Assembly: GCA_016704325.1 (NCBI GenBank)
Contig: JADJAG010000004.1
Span: forward strand, 744,001-808,000
Reading direction: 5' to 3'
DNA length: 64,000 bases
Source: Chitinophagaceae bacterium
Lineage (GTDB): Bacteria; Bacteroidota; Bacteroidia; Chitinophagales; UBA10324
In this document: one piece after another, positions 52,594 to 60,700 of the stretch
How positions within the stretch are numbered: the first letter of the stretch is position 1
How the letters are laid out: every line of letters starts with the position of its first letter
The notes under the pieces: model-generated
What the model saw: only the letters and a program-made list of their open reading frames with translations
Databases searched by the model: none
Told to the model about the DNA's origin: nothing
Translations under genes and position numbers: made by a program

Positions 52594-53344
52594 AGGCAAA
52601 ATCCCGAAGTAAAAAGCGTGACCAAGTTAAGGAATTTTCATATCAAAATCAGACAATGTTTTATAGTGCTGTCTACGGTAAGTATATTTCAAATACTGAC
52701 TTTCTATATGCTGTAAACGGTCTGCTTAAAAAATGCTTATTTGTTTCGTTTAGTTACCTGCACATTGCCATAAAACCCTATCGGCCGCGATAACATAGGG
52801 TATTAAATAATGTTTGCCGACAATGGAAAAGTCTTTGAGCAAAAATGAGCTCAGCAACTATTTATCACTTTGCTGCGACTTCATGTTGGCGAAGAATATT
52901 ATGCAACCTGCACCCTTGCAAAGGGACCATTTTTCATATCCTGTTGCCCGGGAAGCAAAGGAAGAGGCTGACAATACCGGACTATCATCGGCATTTAGTT
53001 CTTCAACTGCATCTCCTGTATTTCTCCAGCTTTTCATCTGAAGGAACAATTGACTAACCACTCATATTGCGTTTTCGCGGGTGAATTCGGCAACATAGAA
53101 ATGACCATGGAGGACTAGAAGCTCCATAGCATGATCGGCTTCGCCAATCCTGATGCCGCAGTGATTCGGATTGATTCGGCTTTTGCAACGTATAATCCCG
53201 GGCCAATGAGCCTGCGGAACATTGTACACATTTTGAGAAAATAGTTCACAATCATCCATATGATTTGCCTGGTTCGAGTGCTGTTTTCCTATTGGCACAG
53301 TTATTACAATTCAGGAACTATTCTTAACTCTAAAATTTAGCAAG
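52594..53344. other. Intergenic region of 750 bp, mostly unassigned
   Basis: Short ORFs on both strands (for example 52814-53041 and 53062-53298) have no recognisable family and no signal peptide. Only the promoter-like motif at 53293 is supportable. Confidence 0.4.
53293..53309 (+). promoter_or_regulatory. Candidate promoter motif upstream of DUF892 gene
   Basis: TGGCACAGTTATTACAA, 52 bp before the ATG at 53345. TGGCAC-N5-TTACA differs from the sigma-54 -24/-12 consensus TGGCAC-N5-TTGCA by one base, the closest match of the set. Confidence 0.5.
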
Positions 53345-53914
53345 ATGCAAAAAAGTGATAGTCGTAAAAGTACTGCAACTGCAAAGGGAAAGCAGCCAGA
53401 AGACAAAAATGTTGAAGGCGAAAAATCGGAATTCAGAAATTTTTTTATTAATGAGCTGAAAGATATCTATTGGGCAGAAAAGCACCTGGTTAAGGCATTG
53501 CCGAAGATGCAAAAAGCTGCCACCAGCGATGAATTAAAGAAGTCTTTTGCGGATCATTTGGAGGCGACAAATGGACATGTTTCCAGGTTGGAACAAATCT
53601 TTCAAAAGTTGAAGGAGAAGCCGCAGGCAAAAAAATGTGACGCTATGGAAGGCCTGGTAAAGGAAGGGGAAAGCATTATTGAGGATACGGAAAGAGGAAC
53701 TATGATACGGGATGCAGGACTTATCCTCGCGGCACAGAAGGTGGAACACTATGAAATCGCAACATATGGCGGCTTGGCGCAAATCGCCAGGACCATTGGG
53801 GAAGATGCAGTAGCAGATTTATTGGAAGAGAATCTTCAGGAGGAGAAGGAAGCGGATCAATTATTGACTGCAATAGCTGAAGGCTTTATTAATGCAGAAG
53901 CAACACAGGAATAG
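53345..53914 (+). CDS. DUF892 (YciE/YciF-like) ferritin-like protein
   Basis: 189 aa. Family landmarks are FFINELKDIYWAEKHLVKALPKMQKAATSDELKKSF (about 35-70) and HYEIATYGGLAQIARTIGED (about 135-155), with Glu and His metal-ligand-like residues of a di-iron four-helix bundle. YciE/YciF are stress-induced in enterics. An N-terminal charged tail of about 28 residues is extra. A promoter-like motif lies 52 bp upstream. Confidence 0.92.
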   Translation: MQKSDSRKSTATAKGKQPEDKNVEGEKSEFRNFFINELKDIYWAEKHLVKALPKMQKAATSDELKKSFADHLEATNGHVSRLEQIFQKLKEKPQAKKCDAMEGLVKEGESIIEDTERGTMIRDAGLILAAQKVEHYEIATYGGLAQIARTIGEDAVADLLEENLQEEKEADQLLTAIAEGFINAEATQE

Positions 53915-54062
53915 TTTAATAGGTTTCTTTTGATGGTATAAACAGGTTAGAAGTTAATTTACGTGAAAATGAGTTCATTGAAAAAATGAAACTCGCTGGT
54001 GGGGTTACTGGTTCATATAGATTGCTTTTGACCTGTTTTTTTATATGCCGGAATATCCTATT

Positions 54063-54679
54063 ATGAATTTAAGCTCAGGTAATCCATTCTGGCTAATACA
54101 AAACTGACTGCCATATAATTATGCGCAGTTTTCTTCATCAATAACTACAGAGGTAATAATTCTCGGCGGGGGCATTTCCGGGTCATTAGCTGCTTACTAC
54201 CTTGTAAATAATGGAATTGACTGCGTCGTACTCGATGGACGTACGATTGGTTTGGGTAGCACTTGTGCCAGCACTTCTTTGCTTCAATATGAGATTGATA
54301 CACCACTCCACCGGCTAATCCACTTAACCGGCTATCAAAATGCTGTGCAGGCGTATCAGCTATGCCTGGAAGCGATTTACAAACTGGAAGCTATTGCAAC
54401 TAAGATAGGATTTAAAGATTTTCAGAAGAAGCAGAGCCTGTACTATGCTGCAAGAAAAAGGATGAGCTTTGGCTTCGCGAGGAGTATCTTATCAGGAAGC
54501 AAAATGAATTAAGAGTCACGTGGTTGAATGAGGATGATTTAAAAGAGCTGTATGATATAAATGCTCCGGCTGCAATTCTGTCGAAGGATGCAGCACAAAC
54601 GAATGCCTACCTGTTTACCCATGCGCTGTTACAGTATGCTATAAAAAAGGGAGCACGTGTGCTTATTCATGCGGTTTAA
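54063..54679 (+). pseudogene. Decayed FAD-dependent oxidoreductase (DAO/glycine-oxidase type)
   Basis: Reads NLSSGNPFWLIQN, then a stop TGA at 54105-54107 (a GGA Gly codon is expected), then a clear FAD-binding start EVIILGGGISGSLAAYYLV and GLGSTCASTSLLQYEIDTPL. A frameshift falls near the A run at 54450-54458; after it the other frame continues DELWLREEYLIRK ... QTNAYLFTHALLQYAIKKGARVL and ends at 54679. The C-terminal half, with the substrate domain, is missing. Three separate lesions show that it is a true pseudogene. Confidence 0.8.
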
Positions 54680-54755
54680 AACGCAATGCTATTGAATGTT
54701 TTGGTGGTAAGGATTTAGTGTCTTCTTTCAATGCACCTGGCTTTGAATTGATTTC

Positions 54756-54792
54756 AAAAAAAATGCCGGCTGCTTTGCATTGCAGCCGGCTG
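54756..54792 (-). terminator. Rho-independent terminator of the csbD-like operon
   Basis: Perfect 9-bp stem GCCGGCTGC (54765-54773) / GCAGCCGGC (54782-54790) with an 8-nt loop. On the - strand it is followed by a run of T (A run at 54756-54763 on +). It lies about 55 bp past the stop of the csbD-like gene. Confidence 0.85.
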
Positions 54793-54848
54793 TTAAACAC
54801 CCCCATTTTGTGAATCAAACCACCTAACCCATATTAGATAGATTCACA

Positions 54849-55034
54849 TTAGAGATTTTCAATAATTTGATCAACATCCTCTTTTGTTTTACCAAGCTTC
54901 TTCTGAAGACGGCCATACAATTCGTTTTCCTTACCTTCTTCGTATAAAAGATCGTCATCTGTGAGATCGGCAAACTGCTGCTGTAATTTTCCTTTTAATT
55001 CATTCCAGTTGCCTTTTAGGATTTGCGTGTTCAT
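54849..55034 (-). CDS. CsbD family stress protein
   Basis: 61 aa. The CsbD pattern is clear: LKGNWNELKGKLQQQFADLTDDDLLYEEGKENELYGRLQKKLGKTKEDVDQII, taken in parts at residues 5-30 and 31-58. CsbD-like proteins are small, charged general-stress proteins of unknown biochemical role. It follows the second Lmo0937 gene by 25 bp and is likely co-transcribed, ending at the terminator at 54756. Confidence 0.93.
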   Translation of the reverse strand: MNTQILKGNWNELKGKLQQQFADLTDDDLLYEEGKENELYGRLQKKLGKTKEDVDQIIENL

Positions 55035-55059
55035 AGTTTTTTGTTTTTAATGATTAAGA

Positions 55060-55218
55060 TTAAGTAAGAGGATTTCTTCCTCTTATAACTTGAATCAGCA
55101 CAGCAATAACTGCAATTACAAGCAGTATATGGATAATCGATCCTGCTGAATAGACGAAGAATCCCAATGCCCATCCAATGATAAGCACTACTGCAATAAT
55201 ATAAAGTAAATTTCCCAT
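55060..55218 (-). CDS. Lmo0937 family (DUF5670) small membrane protein, copy 2
   Basis: 52 aa from ATG 55218 (MGNLLYIIAVVLIIGWALGF), ending VIRGRNPLT. Two helices around FVYSAGSIIH. An in-frame start at 55329 adds 37 residues read through promoter DNA and is rejected. Near-copy of the gene at 46470 (most residues the same). Leads a two-gene operon with csbD. Confidence 0.9.
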   Translation of the reverse strand: MGNLLYIIAVVLIIGWALGFFVYSAGSIIHILLVIAVIAVLIQVIRGRNPLT

Positions 55219-55250
55219 GTTGTTTGATTTAATGATTATACTATCTCTAA

Positions 55251-55267
55251 GTATCAAAATCCTGCCA
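55251..55267 (-). promoter_or_regulatory. Candidate promoter motif upstream of Lmo0937 copy 2
   Basis: On the - strand TGGCAGGATTTTGATAC, 49 bp before the ATG at 55218. Matches the site of copy 1 at 46679-46695 in TGGCAGG-N-TTTT. Confidence 0.4.
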
Positions 55268-55417
55268 GATTTAATAAATGGATTATTGAACCAAATAGCT
55301 GTATTAATGGCAGTTTTTGACTGATACAATCAAAGGAAAGTACAATCTGCTGAGTTAGTGATGGGAAATTTTTACACAGACTGGGGAATATCGTACTTCA
55401 CCGAACACGCCATCATA

Positions 55418-55774
55418 CTATGACTTTAAAGTCAATACATCAGTAACGGCACTTTTGGTAAAGGGTTTTGATAGAAATGCATATGCACCTATACTAAATG
55501 CTGTATTTCTGTATTTGTCAAATGCACTGATCATAACTACTTTCATCAGTGGATACCGGAATGTGAACTTACTAAGCAGATCGAGGCCATTGCCATCAGG
55601 TAAGCTGATGTCAAGAAAAATAAGGGATGGTTTCAGTTCTTCTACAGCGGTTAACGCTGCTGAAGCCGTGTTCACCGATACTGTTTCCGGATGCGATTTT
55701 TTAATAATTTTGGAGAGCAGCAAACAAATTTCCGGCTCATCATCAACGATCAGAATTCTGGCGTTATTGGTCAT
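55418..55774 (-). CDS. Response regulator, single receiver domain (paralog of 47057)
   Basis: 118 aa receiver only. Asp pocket DDEPE at 11-15, phospho-acceptor in LIFLDISLPDGNGLDLL, conserved VVMISAFD and Lys in FLSKPFT. Paralog of the regulator at 47057, with the same position relative to an NtrC gene (221 bp) and to an Lmo0937 gene. Together with the block at 46470-49032 it records a segmental duplication. Confidence 0.9.
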   Translation of the reverse strand: MTNNARILIVDDEPEICLLLSKIIKKSHPETVSVNTASAALTAVEELKPSLIFLDISLPDGNGLDLLSKFTFRYPLMKVVMISAFDKYRNTAFSIGAYAFLSKPFTKSAVTDVLTLKS

Positions 55775-55994
55775 ACAATCTTATGGCTGGTTGAGTTTGC
55801 ATTTAGATGGAGCTCAGGGCACCTTTAGTACAGCAGCAAAAGGATGACCAAAGGAGAGAATCGTTAAAGTTGAATTATATTGCTTACGTTTCACCCTTTG
55901 TGATAGTGTATTGCGAAAATGTAATGATTAGCATATAATACAGTGCAGTCTTGCAGTGTGTTATTCTTTGCCACTTTTGAGAACTTTTTTTACA

Positions 55995-57380
55995 CTACAC
56001 TTCCAGATGACGCATTTTATTATACAAAGTTTTACGGTCGATATTTAAGAGTTTGGCTGCACGGGTCTTATTATAGTTTACCTGTTTCAACACTCTTCTG
56101 ATCGCCTGCAGTTCTGCTTCTGCTGCTGTAGACTTCAGGTCATTATCTGGTTGAGAGCTCAATTCAGCGCTTTTGCTATCGGTTGGTTCAGTAATCAAAT
56201 GGAAGTTGGCAAGTTCTACAGGAAGTGCGGCTGTTTTCACTTCTCCTTTATCTGTCAGGAGTGCAGCACGGCGAATAATATTTCTCAATTCTCGCAGATT
56301 ACCCGGCCAAGCGTAATGCATGAATAGTTCTGTTACCTCCTGATCGAATCCGGTAATTTTCTTGTCCAGTTCACTGTTGGAAATGTCCAGGAAGTAATTC
56401 GCGAAATTCATGATATCATCTTTTCTCAGTCGTAATGGCGGCACATGAATGCTGAATTCATTAAACCGGTGGTACAAATCTTCACGGAATTTTCCTTTCT
56501 TATAGGCATCCTGCAGATTTTCATTGGAAGCAACAATTATTCTTACATCCACCTCTATGTCTTTGATTCCGCCCACACGTTTGAATTTCCTTTCCTGGAT
56601 AACCCTTAGCAACGATACCTGTACATCATATGGGAGATTGGCCACTTCATCGAGTAATAATGTGCCCTTATGTGCTAGTTCAAAATGACCTGTTTTTGTC
56701 GCTACAGCACCGGTAAAGGCTCCTTTTTCATGGCCGAACAATTCACTGCCTGCCAGTTCTTTTGTTAAGGTTCCACAGTCCAAGGCTATGAATGGGTATT
56801 CTTTCCGTTCACTTTTGCTGTGTATAGCCTTAGCCACTACTTCCTTGCCTGTTCCGCTTTCACCATATACGATTACACTGTAGCCGGTTGGCGCTATTAC
56901 CTGAATCTGCTTATATACTTCTCTTGACTCAGGTCCTGAACCTTCAAAGAAAGATTCAGTTCGGGAAACCTGTTTTGTTGCCTCTTGATCTGTAGATTGG
57001 GTAGAGGATACAATTATGCCGGAGTAAGAGAGTGCCTTCTCAATAATAATTAATACCTCAGCAGGAATAAGGGGTTTCGTGATGTAATCAAAAGCACCCA
57101 GTTTCACTACATCAACTGCAATCCTTATATCAGAATAGCCGGTCACAATGATCACGACAATTGCCGGATACAATGATTTGATGGTCTTCAGCACCTCTCT
57201 TCCATCGGTATCACCCAGCCGGAAATCACAAAGTACCAGTTGGTATTTCTTTTCACTCATTTTTACCAGTGCTTTTGCGCCGGAATGCGCAATATCAGCC
57301 TGGTAGTTGTTTTTTGTAAGAAAGCGTTGCAGCAGTAAGCACATATCGACATCATCATCAATAATCAGAATAGAAGGCAT
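55995..57380 (-). CDS. NtrC-family sigma-54-dependent response regulator, copy 2
   Basis: 461 aa with receiver (Asp52, LVLCDFRLGDTDG), AAA+ domain with Walker A GESGTGKE, the standard GAFTGA loop, Walker B LLLDEVANLPYD, PGNLRELRNII and a Fis-type HTH (NYNKTRAAKLLNIDRKTLYNK). Highly similar to the protein at 47632 over its whole length, with most differences in the linker at about 118-150. Predicted sigma-54 activator. Its loop is canonical where copy 1 has GSFTGA, so the two may differ in strength. Confidence 0.93.
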   Translation of the reverse strand: MPSILIIDDDVDMCLLLQRFLTKNNYQADIAHSGAKALVKMSEKKYQLVLCDFRLGDTDGREVLKTIKSLYPAIVVIIVTGYSDIRIAVDVVKLGAFDYITKPLIPAEVLIIIEKALSYSGIIVSSTQSTDQEATKQVSRTESFFEGSGPESREVYKQIQVIAPTGYSVIVYGESGTGKEVVAKAIHSKSERKEYPFIALDCGTLTKELAGSELFGHEKGAFTGAVATKTGHFELAHKGTLLLDEVANLPYDVQVSLLRVIQERKFKRVGGIKDIEVDVRIIVASNENLQDAYKKGKFREDLYHRFNEFSIHVPPLRLRKDDIMNFANYFLDISNSELDKKITGFDQEVTELFMHYAWPGNLRELRNIIRRAALLTDKGEVKTAALPVELANFHLITEPTDSKSAELSSQPDNDLKSTAAEAELQAIRRVLKQVNYNKTRAAKLLNIDRKTLYNKMRHLEV

Positions 57381-57730
57381 GGTTAATAGGTTTACGTGAA
57401 AAAAATATCAATCAGAAAACAAAGCCCGCTTATACGCACATGAAAACAAAGAGCTTTGGGGTAAGTGCCGGTAAGTAAGAATTAGCAGCATATGGAATGC
57501 TGAGTAGATTACTTCCCGTTTGGGGTATCATTGCTACAATATTCATTCCCGGATTCATTTAAACACTTTATGGTACGTGATTATTGAGTGTTTTAAGCAC
57601 TTTCTGTCAGATTGCGTGATTTAATTGAATGTCTTTTGACTTACAGACTACAAGAAATTATAATCCCGGATTTGCAGGTGAACAATGACTGTTTCGATCT
57701 ACCTGAACCGGCAGTTGTCGCCATGCATTG
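57381..57730. other. Intergenic region, no feature recognised
   Basis: Lies upstream of the copy-2 NtrC gene and downstream of the CheB/CheR fusion. AT-rich; no hairpin, repeat or ORF could be supported. Confidence 0.45.
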
Positions 57731-60700
57731 TTAAATGCTTTGCGGAATATATATATCAAATCGTGCCCCTTTGTCCAATTCGGCTGTGGCTGTGATGATG
57801 CCATTGTGGTTCTCTACAATTTTTTTTACGATAGCCAGGCCGATTCCGGTTCCGGGATATTCACTCTTTCCATGCAGTCTTTGAAATACCTCAAAAATGC
57901 GGTCCTTATATTCTGCCTCAAAGCCAATTCCGTTATCCGACACCGTGATATGACAATATCTTTCCGCTGATTTCATTCTTACTGTTCGCAACGTTTCAGT
58001 TCCATCTTTAAGTGATAACAACTCCGTATGTTCTTTAATGCCGTCTACCATCTCATTGCTGATTTCAATGAGTGGCGGTTGCCCCGGTTTTGAAAATTTC
58101 AAAGCATTACTTATCAGGTTATTAATGAGCTGACGAAACTGGAATGGAATAACATGCACATTGCAGAGTTCACCGGTGCGTATGGTAGCATGCTTTTCAC
58201 GAATGGTTTCTCTGAGTTCAGCAGTTACTTCATCCACAATTTTTTGCAGGTCAGTATCTTCAAATTTTCTCTCTGAAGTGCTGGTACGGGAGTACAATAG
58301 CAGGTCTTCGATAAGTTGTTGCATGCGTTGTGCAGCCAACTGCATCCGGCGAAAATAATCTTTGCCGGTTTCCGACAGGTTGTCATTTTCTTTGTCCAGA
58401 ATACGCAATGCGAAGCTGTGTATTTTGCGTAAGGGTTCCTGCAGATCATGACTCGACACATAGGCAAATGACTGAAGTTCCTTGTTCTTTTTTCCGAGTT
58501 CTGTAATTTTCTCTTCCAGAGAAATATTGGTTTGCTCTAATTGTTCTTCATAGTGGATACGTTCGAGTTCTATTTCAGCACGTCCGGCTACAATTCTGAG
58601 TACGGAAGCCACCGATTCCGGATCTTCAATCTCTTTACTATGCATCACTGCCAGCATTCCCTGAACTTTTCCTTTTGCATCAAATAGTGGAAAGCCAATG
58701 AAACCGGTAAGCACATCAAATGCAGGGTGTTCCCTGATCACCTCCATCAATTGCGAGGGAAAATCATAGTGTGCATCAGGTGATACCTGTTCATAAAAAC
58801 CACTACCCGGCAGAAACTGAATGTTTTCTGCAAGCTTACCCAGTGCAGTAAAGGAGATGGTGCGAATCATCAATTGACCGCTGTCGGTTGCAACTACCTT
58901 ACCTACAAATACATATTCAAGCGCAGTAAGGTCCGCTATATATTTAACCAGTGAATTAAAAAATTCAAGATGCGGTTTGTAAGCGGAAAAGCGTTCGGAG
59001 AATTCAGTTAGAAAACGTTTGTTGTATTTACTGATGGCGATCTCCAGGTTTTTTTGTTGCAGTGATTCATTGGCCGTGCTCAACTCAAGGGTGCGCTGCA
59101 ACACTTTCTCTTCCAGTTCCTTCTCACGCAACTGTTGACTTTCCTGATTCTTGTTCCTGGAAATCACCTGTTCGGTTACCTCATATCCGAAAACGAGGAT
59201 GGAATAAATATGTTTATCGTCATCATACATAGGTTGATAGCTGAAATTGAAGTAGCGTTCTTCCGGAGGAACGTTTTCATCCCGCGCTAATTTTATCGGA
59301 ATATCAATTCCCACATAAGGTTCACCGGTCTCATATACGCTGTCCAGAATCGTATTAAATCCCTGTCCTTTCAATTCAGGAAGTGCTTCCAGCATAGGCT
59401 TGCCTTTAATTTTGCGTCTGCCAAATAGCCGTTGGTACTGATCATTTACCAGGTCATACACATGATCAGGGCCACGCATGGTACACACAAAGCCCGGAGC
59501 ATTCATCAATAGGGTCTCTACCATCATGGCTTGTGCCTGCATTCTTTTACGGGCAACTACCTGGTCAGTAATTTCCGTGGCAACAACAATTATTGCAGAA
59601 ATGCTTTTATCTGCTTCCCAAATAGGCTGATAAACAAAGTTGAAATATCGCTGTTCCTTTTTTTTGCTTCTGAAAAAATGCAGTGGTTGCTCATTCACAT
59701 AGCGGGGTATTCCTTTCTGAATTACTTCATCGAGCAATTCAAGAATGCCCTGTGATGCTAAATCCGGCAATGACTCAAACAAAGGTTTACCAACAAAGTC
59801 CTGATCCTTTTCCACCATGTGCAGGTAGTAATCGTTGGCCATTTCTACTTTGAAATTGCCGGCTTTCAGAACACACATGGCTACTGGAGCCTGCATCACC
59901 AAATGTTTAAATCTGGTAGAGAGTTCCGTTTCTTTGCGTTGTTGCTGTACCCGTTGTGTTATATCTTCAATAGCCAGCAGAATTAGTTTCTCCTGAGAAT
60001 TGGCGAGGTGTAGTTCGACGGCATCCAGCATCATTACCCGTTCACCGATGGATGGAAAGTTATGCTTGACTTCAAAATCATGCATTTTTGTTTTTTCAGG
60101 AAGTATCTCTTCCAGTAATGTCCGCAAAGCGGGAATATCCCATTGCTTATTCCCAAGGTCATAGATCAGTGCACCCACCGTTTCCTTTTCATTTACCCTG
60201 AATGTTTTGTAAAAATTACTGTTCGCTTTTTTTACACGCAGGTTTTTGTCCAGCACAATGAGTGGCTCCCTGATGGTAGCTACAATAGATTCGGCGTATT
60301 CCCTGGATGCAATAATCTGTTCATTCAGGCTGGTCAGTTCCTGGTTCACCACAGTGAGTTCTTCATTTGTACTCTGTAGTTCTTCTTTTCCGGTTTCCAA
60401 CTCTTCATTAAGGCTCTGCAACTCTTCACTGCTGCTTAGGAGTTCTTCATTCGCGCTTTGCAGTTCTTCATTTACTGCTTCCTGGTCTTCTGTAATAGCA
60501 CGCATGTCATCACGTGCCTGGAGGAGTTCTTGTTCTAAATGTTGTATACGGACTGCTTGCGAATCCTTTTTTAGTTTGGATGATGCGCTTTTATTTGAAC
60601 TTTTCGGAAGCTGGTCGGGGGCTGATGCATTTTCATAAAACAACACCAGGTAATGCGGCTCTATCGTTCCTGATAAGATGACCGCTTCAATGGTAACATG

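Noticed and set aside
52814..53298. Short ORFs of 67-78 aa in a 750-bp gap
   Set aside because: No family pattern, signal peptide or plausible start, and overlapping frames on both strands are equally open.
60246..60638. 130-aa Ser-rich ORF opposite the CheB/CheR fusion
   Set aside because: It mirrors the NEEL coiled coil of the antisense gene; low-complexity shadow.
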